A stretch of 64,000 nucleotides of DNA from Flammeovirga aprica JL-4 (GCF_012844305.1 NZ_JABANE010000049.1:1-64000); one strand, 5' to 3'. Counted from the stretch's first letter, positions 36,701 to 45,770 are shown. The notes: generated from the letters alone by a model not told the origin. Numbers and translations are program-made.

Positions 36701-37520
36701 AGAGTTGGCAGATATTAAATATACGGCAGGGCCTCAAAGCATTAAAAGTGAAGACACATTTTTAACCGGATATGTGCTATTAGACAAACTTCCAGAGTAC
36801 TCTGAAGTTCAAGTTGTAGAAGAAGCTACGGATTATATTGAGTCAAACATTAAAAATGGTAGTTTGATTGTCCCTAAAGGTGTGAGCTATAAGTTTTCGG
36901 GAAATTATGAAAACCAAATCAGAGCCTCACAGCGACTTTCTATCGTAATGCCCGTTTGTTTGTTGTTGATTTTCTTTATTCTCTATCTTCAATTCAAATC
37001 GGTTAAAACTACTTTCATGGTGTTTTCAGGTATTGCAGTAGCATTCAGTGGCGGGTTTTTAATGCTTTGGATGTACAGCAAACCTACATTCCTCGACTTC
37101 TCTATTTTAGGAACTAACATGAGAACGCTTTTCGATATAGGAACAGTGAATTTAAGTGTAGCGGTTTGGGTAGGTTTTATTGCCTTATTTGGAATTGCAA
37201 CCGATGATGGTGTTTTAATAGCCACTTATCTCGATCAATCTTTCTCAAAACACTCTCCCAAAACAGTGGAAGAAATCAGAAAAGCGGTATTAGAAGGAGG
37301 GATGAGAAGAATCAGACCAAGTTTAATGACCACGGCTACAACGCTTCTAGCATTTATACCGATCCTCACTTCTACAGGTAGAGGAGCAGATATAATGAAA
37401 CCAATGGCGATTCCTGGTTTTGGTGGTATGACAGTAGCATTACTCACCCTATTTGTAGTACCTACTTTATACTGTGCTGTAAAAGAAGGAGCACTTACGT
37501 CTATCAAAAAAGAAGCTTAA
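33759..37520 (+). CDS. cusA: CusA/CzcA-family heavy-metal RND efflux pump
   Basis: A 1253-residue inner-membrane pump, about 200 residues longer than E. coli CusA. It starts with the usual RND N-terminus and porter domain (GRSPQDIEDQVTYPL, GVKSIRS). TM4 carries the proton-relay Asp in GTMVDIGIVMSEN, and the second half has FGIATDDGVLIATYL. Methionine-rich metal sites are visible in LLMPTTMPNAG and LIMTQTGMRAPMGIKV, favouring Cu+/Ag+ over Zn2+/Co2+. An insertion at about residues 525-690 adds several membrane helices, and another lies near 760-830 (DENGNRLRFK onward). With the next two genes it forms a tripartite pump. Confidence 0.93.
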   Translation: MINKLVRFFLYNRVVTIVALLLVVLWGLMHSPFKTTLNKYIPYEPVAVDAIPDIGDNQQIVFTNWLGRSPQDIEDQVTYPLTTSLLGIPGVKSIRSNSMFGFSTINIIFKDDVEFYFGRTRILEKINSLPPNTLPEGVQPTLGPDATAVGQVYWYTLEGRDESGNPTGGWNLEELRSTQDFLVKYALMSADGVSEVASVGGFVKEYQIDVDPNALKAYNVTLQQVMNAVRNSNLDVGARTIEVNNAEYFVRGIGYIKSIADLEESVVKVNKNIPIRIKDVAKVVEGPAVRRGILDKEGAEVVGGVVTARFGANPMLVVDNVKDKISDIQAGLPQKILEDGTLSKVTIVPFYDRSVLIKETLGTLNEALTQEILITVIVVLIMVWNLRASMLISSLLPIAVLMVFVVMKYMGIVANIVSLSGIAIAIGTMVDIGIVMSENLIKHLEHRKGRVLINVIYDATEEVSGAIVTAVATTVVSFIPVFTLQASEGKLFSPLAYTKTFALCASVVVALVFLPSFAYYFFKSEQKKKASIIFKILSVIVGVALLFFKTSLGLGVLIITLYSIFEKQLKQYLSDKLYDRLRSGIVATVIAYLLAMDWLPLGAQESDFKNFIFVAGLIVLVLGGFQLFILMYPKILEKCLDHKITFLSIVFFVVFAGVSAWVGFANLFSPVQSLMTKVGVDMTDSRAYKNMNRAFPGIGSEFMPSLSEGSFLLMPTTMPNAGISEVKKNLQLMDMAVKSIPEIESVVGKAGRTESPLDPAPLSMYENIINYKSEYKVDENGNRLRFKVNADDDYVKGENGDLIEDPNGQYFRQWRDNIHSPDDIWQEIVKATQLPGLTSAPKLQPIETRLIMTQTGMRAPMGIKVFGPDLATIESFGVQLEQILKEVPSVKKEAVFADRIVGKPYLEIEIDRQKIARYGLNVKDMQMLLEMVIGGMPLTYTVEGRERFPVRLRYAREYRDNPDVLKKFLVNVPLGIQVPLEELADIKYTAGPQSIKSEDTFLTGYVLLDKLPEYSEVQVVEEATDYIESNIKNGSLIVPKGVSYKFSGNYENQIRASQRLSIVMPVCLLLIFFILYLQFKSVKTTFMVFSGIAVAFSGGFLMLWMYSKPTFLDFSILGTNMRTLFDIGTVNLSVAVWVGFIALFGIATDDGVLIATYLDQSFSKHSPKTVEEIRKAVLEGGMRRIRPSLMTTATTLLAFIPILTSTGRGADIMKPMAIPGFGGMTVALLTLFVVPTLYCAVKEGALTSIKKEA

Positions 37521-37548
37521 TGTTATGGAACTTTTAGAGAAAAGAATA

Positions 37549-38775
37549 ATGAGAAATATAATCACACTCCTTTTGCTTTTGTTCTCTGTCGCAGTAAAGG
37601 CACAGAACCCTTTTCTAGATTCCTATATTGAAACTGCATTGGAAAATAATTTTGGAGTTCAATCAAAAGCCCAAAATATACAAGCAGTTGCTTCTGAAAA
37701 AGAAATGATAAAAGGGGAAGCCACTTCAAACTTAGATCTAATGTATGGTTATGGCGTAGCACCCATTGAGACAAGAAATGGTCCTATCGACCATAAGTTG
37801 TCTGCAGGAGTGATGTTGCCTTGGTTTGGTACTAGATCAAAAAAATATGATGTGGTTAATTTTAAGGTAGAAAAAGCACAACAGCAGAAACAACAAACTG
37901 AAAATACAGTAAAATACACCGTTAGAGCTTTATATTTTCAGATGCTTCAAAATAAAAAAGATTTGTTTTCAGCAAGACGTAATTTTGAGATTTTGAAAAC
38001 CTTTGAATCCATCGCTTTGACCCAATATGAAAATGCGAAAGGTTCTCTAGTGGATGTGCTGAGAGTACAAATGCAGATTGAAGAAGCGGAAAATAAGATT
38101 AATGATTTGACAGCAGATAGTACTTTATTCCATCAGCAGTTTGCATTGGTCTTAAATCATCAAGTTGATGCCATTGAACTTTCAGAACAGTTTAATTTTC
38201 AATCTGACTCTACCGCTTTCTTAGAGCAAAACCCTAAGCTTTTAGAATTGGATGCAACACAGAAAGTAGTGAATGCTGAGATTCAATCAGTCACAAAAGA
38301 AGCATCACCAAAAATTAAAGTTGCTTTGGAATACAGTATGATTGGCAATACACAAATGCAATCTGATAATTCTGGTAATAATGCGGTTATGCCTATGATA
38401 GGTCTTTCAATTCCTGTGTTCAATTCAAAAAAATACAATGGAAAGAAAGAACAATTGGCATTAAATAATCAAACGCTTCAATTACAAAAGCAGGAATTAC
38501 AAAATGTACTTCAGACGGAGTTTTTGAAAGCCGAAAATCAAAAAAGTGATGCTGAAAGAGCCATTCGCTTAATGGATCAACAGATTTCAAAAGTAGATCA
38601 GGCCATTAAAATACAGAGGGAAGTATATACTGTAGGGAATAATAGTCAGGGTTCTGCTTTTATAGAATTACTCCGCTTGCAGATGCAACGATTAGATTTT
38701 CAGTTTGAAATCCATAAAGCAGAACAAAGTAAGCATACTGCTTTAGCAAAAATAGATTTCCTAAGAGGAGTCTAA
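37549..38775 (+). CDS. TolC-family outer-membrane efflux protein
   Basis: The frame is open from 37525, 4 bases after cusA, but the ATG at 37549 follows AGAGAAAAG and gives a clean signal peptide (MRNIITLLLLLFSVAVKAQ), so I choose it; the product is 408 residues. Long alpha-helical repeats typical of TolC/CusC (YFQMLQNKKDLFSARRNFEI, AQYENAKGSLVDVLRVQMQIEEA, and a repeat near the C-terminus, ELLRLQMQRLDFQF) fit the trimeric outer-membrane channel. It provides the exit duct of the CusA pump. Confidence 0.92.
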   Translation: MRNIITLLLLLFSVAVKAQNPFLDSYIETALENNFGVQSKAQNIQAVASEKEMIKGEATSNLDLMYGYGVAPIETRNGPIDHKLSAGVMLPWFGTRSKKYDVVNFKVEKAQQQKQQTENTVKYTVRALYFQMLQNKKDLFSARRNFEILKTFESIALTQYENAKGSLVDVLRVQMQIEEAENKINDLTADSTLFHQQFALVLNHQVDAIELSEQFNFQSDSTAFLEQNPKLLELDATQKVVNAEIQSVTKEASPKIKVALEYSMIGNTQMQSDNSGNNAVMPMIGLSIPVFNSKKYNGKKEQLALNNQTLQLQKQELQNVLQTEFLKAENQKSDAERAIRLMDQQISKVDQAIKIQREVYTVGNNSQGSAFIELLRLQMQRLDFQFEIHKAEQSKHTALAKIDFLRGV

Positions 38776-38818
38776 TTTCTAAGTCAAAACCTTATTAAGG
38801 TACTAAAGAATAAATAAA

Positions 38819-40570
38819 ATGAATCAATATATAAAATCATATAGTTCACTTGTTCTTGTATTCATTATAGGATTAATGAGTGGATGGCTCTTTTTTAGTG
38901 GAGGTGAAGAACACAGTGATCACTCAGGGCATAATCATCAAACAAAAGAAGAAGTTTGGACTTGCTCTATGCACCCACAAATCAGACAAAATGAGCCTGG
39001 GGATTGCCCAATCTGTGGCATGGATTTAATTCCAGCTTCTACCTCTGATGCAGGTCAAGATTTATCTCATATCTCATTATCAAAATCAGCCGTTGCGTTA
39101 GCGAATATTCAGACAACAGAAGTCATACAATCTTCACCAGAAAAAGAGTTGACATTGCAAGGGAAATTGGCTGTAGATGAAAGAAGAACGTATTCTCAAG
39201 CTTCCCATATTTCAGGTCGAATTGAAAAAAGCTATGTCAATTATATAGGAGAGAAAGTACGCAAAGGACAAAAATTAGCGACTATTTATTCTCCTCAATT
39301 AGTCACTGCTCAACGTGAATATTTTGAAGCTAAAAAAGTAAAGGAAAGCAATCCTCAGTTACTTCGTGCCGCCAAAGAAAAATTGAGGTTATGGAAATTG
39401 ACAGACAAGCAGATCAGTGATATTGATCAGTCTGGAAAAGTAATGACAGAGTTTGTGATCCGAGCGGATATTTCAGGAGTCATTACAAAACTCAATGTTG
39501 TAGAAGGAGATCATGTGATGGAAGGACAGATCATGTATGACTTGGCTGATTTATCTCGTCTTTGGGTGAAATTTGATGCATATGAAAGTGATTTGTCTTG
39601 GGTAAAAGAAGGTGATAAAGTAACGTTTTCAGTTTCTTCTTATCCAGGAGATAAATTTTCTACTACTATTAATTTTATTGACCCCTTCATTAATCCACAA
39701 ACCAGAGTCGCGTCTATCAGAGGTAACGTTATTAATTCAAAAGGAAAACTGAAACCAGAAATGTTTGTGTCTGGAAGTTTAAATGCCACCTTACCTATAA
39801 AAGAAGACGTAATTGTAGTGCCAAAATCGGCAGTTTTATGGACAGGACCAAGATCTATTGTTTATGTGAAAGTAGCAGGACAGGAAGAGCCAACTTTTGA
39901 GATGCGTGAAGTTACGCTTGGAACAAACTTAGCCAATGCCTATGTAGTTACAGAAGGTATAAAAGTGGGAGAGGAAGTCGTCACTCAAGGTGCGTATACG
40001 GTAGATGCTGCCGCACAGCTTAAAGGCAAGCCAAGCATGATTGCACCAAAGAAAGGAATGCAGGATCAACATGCGATGAAAATGCCTGAAGATGATCATT
40101 CAAAATTTGATAAAGGGGTATCATCAAAATTCAGATCAGAATTACATCAAGCTTTTCAAAGCTATATTCTAATGAAAGATGCTTTAGTAGCTAGTGATGA
40201 TCAAAAAGCGAAAGAATTATTGAATGATTTTTCTGAAAAACTTAATGCGGTCAATATGAAAGGCCTTAAAGGTGATGCTCATATGTATTGGATGATGAAA
40301 TCTAAAGCATTAAAAAGTGACGTTTCAGAAATGATTAAAGCAGATAACATTGATACTAGAAGAAGATATTTAGTAACAGTCTCAAAATATTTGGCAGAAA
40401 TGATAACACGCTTAGGATTACCTGCTGATAAAAAAGTGTATTTGCTTTATTGTCCTATGGCAAACCATGATCAAGGTGCTTCATGGTTATCTACCACAAA
40501 AGAGGTGTTAAATCCTTATTATGGTGATATGATGCTGAGGTGTGGAGAGATGAAAAAAGAAATACAATAA
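38819..40570 (+). CDS. cusB: CusB-type periplasmic adaptor with metal-binding and DUF3347 domains
   Basis: A 583-residue protein with an N-terminal membrane anchor (residues about 10-26), a His-rich linker (EEHSDHSGHNHQ) and a heavy-metal-binding domain (WTCSMHPQIRQNEPGDCPIC, then GM). The membrane-fusion-protein body follows: a barrel-sandwich hybrid (SHISGRIEKSYVNYIGEKV), a helical hairpin and a beta-barrel. At the C-terminus (about 435-583) is a DUF3347 domain with YLLYCPMANHDQGASWLS. It links the pump to the outer-membrane channel and hands over metal. It starts 43 bases after the TolC-type gene. Confidence 0.93.
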   Translation: MNQYIKSYSSLVLVFIIGLMSGWLFFSGGEEHSDHSGHNHQTKEEVWTCSMHPQIRQNEPGDCPICGMDLIPASTSDAGQDLSHISLSKSAVALANIQTTEVIQSSPEKELTLQGKLAVDERRTYSQASHISGRIEKSYVNYIGEKVRKGQKLATIYSPQLVTAQREYFEAKKVKESNPQLLRAAKEKLRLWKLTDKQISDIDQSGKVMTEFVIRADISGVITKLNVVEGDHVMEGQIMYDLADLSRLWVKFDAYESDLSWVKEGDKVTFSVSSYPGDKFSTTINFIDPFINPQTRVASIRGNVINSKGKLKPEMFVSGSLNATLPIKEDVIVVPKSAVLWTGPRSIVYVKVAGQEEPTFEMREVTLGTNLANAYVVTEGIKVGEEVVTQGAYTVDAAAQLKGKPSMIAPKKGMQDQHAMKMPEDDHSKFDKGVSSKFRSELHQAFQSYILMKDALVASDDQKAKELLNDFSEKLNAVNMKGLKGDAHMYWMMKSKALKSDVSEMIKADNIDTRRRYLVTVSKYLAEMITRLGLPADKKVYLLYCPMANHDQGASWLSTTKEVLNPYYGDMMLRCGEMKKEIQ

Positions 40571-40652
40571 TTATTTTCTTGATAGGCAGATAATTAATGT
40601 CGTCTTAAACGGTATTAATTATTTGCTGTTTTTTTCGCATGATTATTCTATT

Positions 40653-40660
40653 TAGTTTTG
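40653..40660 (+). promoter_or_regulatory. Candidate -7 element of the lipoxygenase gene
   Basis: TAGTTTTG matches TAnnTTTG and lies 38 bases upstream of the start codon. The -33 side is a T-run without a clear TTG. It suggests the lipoxygenase gene can be transcribed apart from the pump operon. Confidence 0.45.
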
Positions 40661-40698
40661 TAAGTAATGTGTATTACAACATTATTTAAACTATATTC

Positions 40699-42216
40699 AT
40701 GCAGACTTTAAATCAACAACCGACTTCTACTACTCAACAGACTGCTTACTATGAATCTGACAATCTACCGAAAGAAGCATTTCTGTATCAGAGACAAGGT
40801 CCATGGCCACAACCCTCTCCAAGAAATCCTAAAGGTGAGGCACCTGCCGTTTTAAGGTTGCCTAGGAAAGAAAAAGAGGCTTGGAAAAAGAAAATTGGTC
40901 GTAGGTATTTCAAAAACATGTGGACTTATTGGCCAAAAGCGTTGTCCTATGCTTATAAACACAGAGGTCTCCACAAAATTAAAGATGAAGAATTTAATCA
41001 TTACCTTGGTTCGGGGGTGTTCAGTAAGTTTTTGATAAAAGGGTTAAGTGATCAAAAGAAAGAGATCTTCAAAGAATTTCTTCCTGATGATTTTGATAGT
41101 AAAGAATACTATGTCATCGATTTTTCTTTGATGTCATATACCAAACCTTTTGAAGGAATTTATGCAACGGGTACTATTGTGGTATTCGAAAAAGTCAACG
41201 GTGAATTAATAGCTAAACTTATTTATGTTGATCAGTATAAGGATAAGAAAATAGTGCGGCCTATTGATGGAGAATTATGGGAGCTTGCCAAAGTTTATGC
41301 AATGCAAGGTGCAGCGTATAAATTGATTCTTTCAGAACATGCGCTATTACATTTTCCTTTCGATTGTATAAATGCTATTAGTAAGTCCACTCTACCCATT
41401 AATACTATAGTATTGCAACTACTTTTGCCCCATTTTGAACACACATTGGTGCTCAATAAAGTAGTGTTGAATTCTACTGCTTCACCAGTTGAAAACGATC
41501 AGAAATTTCCTTATTCTGGCTTTTTAGGAGATGGTGACGGACAAAGGTCATTGGTGGCTTGTGCTTATAGTGGTATTGAAGGAAATGACAGTTACAATGG
41601 CTATCATTATTCAAAGGAGATCGAGAAGTTTGATTCTCCCTATTATTCTTTCCTGCTGGAATACTATAATGTCATCAAGAAATTTGTAACCGAAGTAGTC
41701 AATGTGATTAGTGAGGAAGAACTTAATTTAATTAAGGATTGGGCCAAACATATCAATCAGTGGCTTCCAACTTTTACACCTTCGGATGAAATTTTATTGA
41801 AAGATAATTTAATTGAGGAACTGACAATGATCATTTGGGATGTGTCTGTGGCACATTCAGCGGATCATTATAGTTTTGCCCAAGTTCCAAGTTATTTGGT
41901 GCCGCTAAGAGTAAGGGTTAACCCTGAAGATGCCGAGAAAGGTAATATTGATTGGGAGAATGGCATGAACATTAAAGATATGTTCAGGTATAGAATGGAG
42001 CGAGAGATGTTCTTTAAACCTACGAATGTCTCTAATTTATTCAATACAGAATATAATTTTGATCTCGTCAATTATTCTGATGGCACAAAGAAATATTTGA
42101 AAGACCTCAATGCAATTTTCTTAAGGGAATTAGAAGAGGTGGAAGAGCGATTGAAACAAAAGAATATACCAATCTTTATTCCTCTCAAGGAAATGGCTCG
42201 ATCGATTCAATACTAA
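40699..42216 (+). CDS. Lipoxygenase-family protein with unusual metal ligands
   Basis: A 505-residue protein with only the lipoxygenase catalytic domain and no PLAT domain or signal peptide. LWELAKVYAMQGAAYKLILS leads into EHALLHFPFD (His214, His218), then LLLPHFEHTLVLN, matching the two lipoxygenase signatures. WDVSVAHSADHYSF gives His386 and His390 as the second pair. Two departures are visible: the first His pair is H-x3-H instead of the usual H-x4-H (Glu213 is where the first His would fall), and the chain ends in SIQY instead of the usual terminal Ile. Normal enzymes insert O2 into polyunsaturated fatty acids. It lies between the CusB and copper ATPase genes, with its own terminator. Confidence 0.8.
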   Translation: MQTLNQQPTSTTQQTAYYESDNLPKEAFLYQRQGPWPQPSPRNPKGEAPAVLRLPRKEKEAWKKKIGRRYFKNMWTYWPKALSYAYKHRGLHKIKDEEFNHYLGSGVFSKFLIKGLSDQKKEIFKEFLPDDFDSKEYYVIDFSLMSYTKPFEGIYATGTIVVFEKVNGELIAKLIYVDQYKDKKIVRPIDGELWELAKVYAMQGAAYKLILSEHALLHFPFDCINAISKSTLPINTIVLQLLLPHFEHTLVLNKVVLNSTASPVENDQKFPYSGFLGDGDGQRSLVACAYSGIEGNDSYNGYHYSKEIEKFDSPYYSFLLEYYNVIKKFVTEVVNVISEEELNLIKDWAKHINQWLPTFTPSDEILLKDNLIEELTMIIWDVSVAHSADHYSFAQVPSYLVPLRVRVNPEDAEKGNIDWENGMNIKDMFRYRMEREMFFKPTNVSNLFNTEYNFDLVNYSDGTKKYLKDLNAIFLRELEEVEERLKQKNIPIFIPLKEMARSIQY

Positions 42217-42227
42217 TAAATTATTTA

Positions 42228-42256
42228 AAGTCAGTAGCTCTAAAGAGGTACTGACT
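42228..42256 (+). terminator. Terminator of the lipoxygenase gene
   Basis: AAGTCAGTA and TACTGACTT form the outer stem and CTCT/AGAG continues inward after a one-base bulge on each side; TTTTT follows. Confidence 0.85.
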
Positions 42257-42320
42257 TTTTTAAGAAAAATCTTATACACTCTTCCCAAAATTCTATACAA
42301 ACTTAAACCATAAGGACCCC

Positions 42321-42328
42321 TATATTTG
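42321..42328 (+). promoter_or_regulatory. Candidate -7 element of the copper ATPase gene
   Basis: TATATTTG matches TAnnTTTG, 22 bases before the start codon, followed by the short palindrome TAGTATACTA (42330-42339). It may be the promoter, with a possible regulator site over the start region. Confidence 0.5.
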
Positions 42329-42350
42329 TAGTATACTAATCAACAAAAAG

Positions 42351-44873
42351 ATGAAAGAGCTAACATTAGATACTACTTTAGGTTGTAAAGCTTGTGAAGC
42401 CAAAGTCCAACCTCTTTTAGATAAAGACCCCAGAGTTATTGACTGGGAAGTAATAGATGGTAATATTTTGAGAGTAGTCACCGAAGGAGCCTGTCAGAAA
42501 TGCGTGAATAAAATAATTGGTGAGGCAGGGTATGAGGTGAAAGAACAAATCAATGCCAAGGAGGTAGACCCTAAGGATTTCGCCCATAAAATTACACATG
42601 AAATTCCTGTAATAGAATATGACGTGCCAGAGTTTTCATCAGAGGATGCTGGTAAATATTATTGCCCCATGATGTGTGAGGGAGAGGATAAACTTTACGA
42701 AAGTGCAGGCGATTGTCCTGTTTGTGGTATGCCATTGGAGAAAATTCCAGAACCAAAACCTGCAGTTCAGTATGCTTGCCCAAATCACCCTGATGAGCTA
42801 TACGATGAACCTGGAGATTGTCCAATTTGTGGCACAGCTCTCGAACCTGTGATTCCTGAAGAGGAAGAAGAAAAAAATGAGGCTTATGAGGATATGAAAA
42901 AAAGATTTCAACTCAGCCTTTTATTTACAATTCCTGTAGTTTGTATTGCTATGCTGGGGCATATTTTCCCACCTATTCATCATGCAATGTTAAACCTGAT
43001 GTCTCAAACAGCATGGAACTGGGTGCAATTTCTACTCACCATTCCAATGGTCTTTTACACAGGGTCGATTATTTTGAAACGTGCTTGGTCGTCATTGGTA
43101 ACACGGAACCTAAACATGTGGACGCTTATAGGTATAGGAACGGTCGTTGCTTTTTCATTTAGTGTTTTCGCCTTACTCTTTCCTGATATTTTCCCAGATC
43201 AATTTAAAGAAAATGGAGCGGTTCATGTTTACTTTGAAGCAACAAGCAGTATTCTACTTCTCGTAATGATTGGTCAGCTGATGGAACTGCGAGCGCATGC
43301 ACAAACTAATTCAGCACTAAAAGCACTTTTGAAATGGGCACCTTCAACCGCCACAGTCATTAGAAATGGTAAAGATCTGAAAGTGGCCATTGAACATATT
43401 GTCAAGGGAGATATAATAAGAATCAAACCTGGAGAGAAAATACCTGTAGACGGCGTGATTACAGAAGGAAGCGGAACAGTAGATCAATCCATGATTACAG
43501 GAGAACCTATACCTGTTGATGTGGCAATAAACGATAAAGTGACAAGTGGATCTATTAATACCAACGGTTCTTTTCTACTAAAAGCTGAAAAAGTCGGAGG
43601 GGAGACGTTATTGTCTAAGGTGATTGGTATGGTGAATGATGCAAGCCGTTCAAGAGCTCCTATTCAAAAAATTGCAGACCAAATTTCTACTTATTTTGTG
43701 CCGATAGTGGTAAGTGTAGCTATTCTTACATTCATCGTTTGGATGTTCTTTTACAATGGAGAAAACGCTTCTACCTATGCTTTAGTGAATGCCGTTGCAG
43801 TACTTTTAATTGCCTGCCCATGTGCTCTTGGTCTTGCCACGCCAATGTCGATTATGGTTGGAACCGGAAAAGGAGCACAATACGGAATTCTTATTAAAGA
43901 TGCAGAAGCGTTGCAAGGTTTTAGCAAGGTAGATATCCTGATGATTGACAAAACCGGTACACTTACAGAAGGTAAGCCAACCGTGAAAGAGGTGATCAGT
44001 TTTGATGATTCTTCGACCTCAGAAATTATCTCTTATGCAGCAAGTCTAGATCAAAATAGTGACCATCCTCTAGCAAAAGCAATTGTTAAAAAAGTAAAAG
44101 AGGAAAAGCTTGCAATACATGCTATCAACGATTATCAATATCTGATTGGTAAAGGTGGTACAGCGGTTATTAATGAAAACAAAATTGCTGTTGGAAATCA
44201 TAAACTAGTTGCTTTGGAACCTTCTCATCAAGAAAAAATCAACTCTTTTCAAAAAGATGGGGCAACTATAGTATATGTTAGCAAAAATGAAAAGCTAATT
44301 GGCGGAATTGTTATTACAGATCCAATTAAAACAGAGGCTGTTCAACAAGTAAAAGCTTTGCAGGAAGAGGGAATCAAAGTGATGATGTTGACGGGTGATA
44401 ATGAAGCTACTGCTAATTATGTGGCTGAAAAAGTTGGCGTTGACTCTTTTAAAGCGGATTGTCTCCCAGAGGATAAGTTGAAGTATGTCAAAGAGTACCA
44501 AGAAAGAGGATTTCATGTAGCAATGGCAGGGGATGGAATTAATGATGCTCCAGCTTTAACCCAAGCAAATATTGGAATTGCCATGGGTGACGGAACAGAT
44601 ATTGCTATCCAAAGTGCTGAAATTACTCTATTGAAAGGAAATCTCAACAATTTGGTAAAGGCTAGAAAGTTGAGTGAAAAGGTAATGGTTAATATAAAAC
44701 AGAATCTAATATTCGCTTTCTTCTATAATGTCTTAGGAGTACCAGTAGCGGCAGGGGTATTATTCCCTTTCTTTGGTATATTATTGAGTCCAATGTTGGC
44801 AACATTAGCAATGAGCTTTAGTTCAGTCTCGGTGATCACAAATGCACTGAGATTAAAAAGGCTAAAACTGTAA
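42351..44873 (+). CDS. copA: Cu+-exporting P-type ATPase
   Basis: An 840-residue P1B ATPase. The N-terminus has an HMA-like domain with CxxC (LGCKACEAKV) and a second CxxC (GACQKCVNK), then two heavy-metal-binding modules (YYCPMMCEG...DCPVCGMPLE and YACPNHPDE...GDCPICGTALE). Eight membrane helices follow, with the CPC motif in ACPCALGLATPMS, TGE in MITGEPIPV, the phosphorylation site DKTGTLTEG, the HP motif in NSDHPLAKA and GDGINDAPAL. YN in FAFFYNVLG and MSFSSVSV in the last helices are the Cu+ class signature. It exports Cu+ or Ag+ from the cytoplasm. Confidence 0.95.
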   Translation: MKELTLDTTLGCKACEAKVQPLLDKDPRVIDWEVIDGNILRVVTEGACQKCVNKIIGEAGYEVKEQINAKEVDPKDFAHKITHEIPVIEYDVPEFSSEDAGKYYCPMMCEGEDKLYESAGDCPVCGMPLEKIPEPKPAVQYACPNHPDELYDEPGDCPICGTALEPVIPEEEEEKNEAYEDMKKRFQLSLLFTIPVVCIAMLGHIFPPIHHAMLNLMSQTAWNWVQFLLTIPMVFYTGSIILKRAWSSLVTRNLNMWTLIGIGTVVAFSFSVFALLFPDIFPDQFKENGAVHVYFEATSSILLLVMIGQLMELRAHAQTNSALKALLKWAPSTATVIRNGKDLKVAIEHIVKGDIIRIKPGEKIPVDGVITEGSGTVDQSMITGEPIPVDVAINDKVTSGSINTNGSFLLKAEKVGGETLLSKVIGMVNDASRSRAPIQKIADQISTYFVPIVVSVAILTFIVWMFFYNGENASTYALVNAVAVLLIACPCALGLATPMSIMVGTGKGAQYGILIKDAEALQGFSKVDILMIDKTGTLTEGKPTVKEVISFDDSSTSEIISYAASLDQNSDHPLAKAIVKKVKEEKLAIHAINDYQYLIGKGGTAVINENKIAVGNHKLVALEPSHQEKINSFQKDGATIVYVSKNEKLIGGIVITDPIKTEAVQQVKALQEEGIKVMMLTGDNEATANYVAEKVGVDSFKADCLPEDKLKYVKEYQERGFHVAMAGDGINDAPALTQANIGIAMGDGTDIAIQSAEITLLKGNLNNLVKARKLSEKVMVNIKQNLIFAFFYNVLGVPVAAGVLFPFFGILLSPMLATLAMSFSSVSVITNALRLKRLKL

Positions 44874-44893
44874 AGATTTTAAACCCTTTTGTG

Positions 44894-44924
44894 ACGCCTA
44901 TTCTTCAATTGGGAGGATAGGCGT
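44894..44924 (+). terminator. copA terminator
   Basis: ACGCCTAT (44894-44901) pairs with ATAGGCGT (44917-44924), with further inner pairing, and a T7 tract follows. It closes the copper island. Confidence 0.9.
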
Positions 44925-45770
44925 TTTTTTATGTCTTATCCCAAAGTAAATAAAACTCAATAAACATAAAGTGAAATAGTAATATTTAAAGTTGTTTACC
45001 GTGTTGTTTTATTGCTCTAATCTTGTCCTTTTTGTTATATAACAAGGTGTACAGTTTGATTGGTATTTTTTCTTTATTTTTTTATTGATGTTTTTTTTAT
45101 ATGTATAAATAGCTATAACAATATGTATAAGTGTATTTTTAAGTATTTTTTATTGTTTTTATTGTTGTTGTTGTTTTGTTTTTATTGTGGGTGAAAAATC
45201 ACTTTTTTTGATGAAAAATGGAAGAAAATGAATCTAATTTTAAACGAAGCTAGTATACTTGAAATGTGACAACAGAATGAAAGGTTGAATCAATTCTGAT
45301 TTCTGTTGATGTATTAATGAGAGAAAGATTATATACTAAAAACAAAACCAGATAGAGTTATCAAGCTTAGCTAAAACTAAAACTTAATCCATTATCATTT
45401 TAATTTATCTACTACTAACATAGAAACTATCATTTTATCTATTTCTAAGATCTCGAAGGGTAGGTAACTATTCTTCGAGAATTAGAAACAGTGATGTAGA
45501 AGTATTAATGATTGAGAGAAAGATAGACTATAAACATTATATTTTTGCACTGCACTGAAACACGAATACTTATAGAAAGGGAGAGTAAAATCTCCTTTTC
45601 AACACGGTATAGAGCAAGGAACCTTTAACAACTTGGCAAGAAACAAAACCAATGATAAGCTGATCACTAAAACTGTACTAACACCTATATATTTTCTCAT
45701 GTATCTGATCAGAGTGTGATACTTTGATTAGATACATGCTACTTTCCTGATTAAACTTAATCATTAGCCT
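44925..45770. other. Long gene-free region with several hairpins
   Basis: No open frame of note in about 850 bases. 45063-45190 is very T-rich, with two ATGTATAA copies (45101, 45123) and a (TTG)n run (45163-45177). Hairpins: TTGTTATATAACAA (45032-45045), GTGAAAAATCAC then T7 (45191-45202), CAGAAT/ATTCTG near 45273-45298, and TCTCGAAG/CTTCGAGA (45451-45480). Two related blocks containing GTATTAATGA and GAGAAAGAT occur near 45309 and 45501. The pattern suggests a structured RNA or decayed repeats, not a protein gene. Confidence 0.55.
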
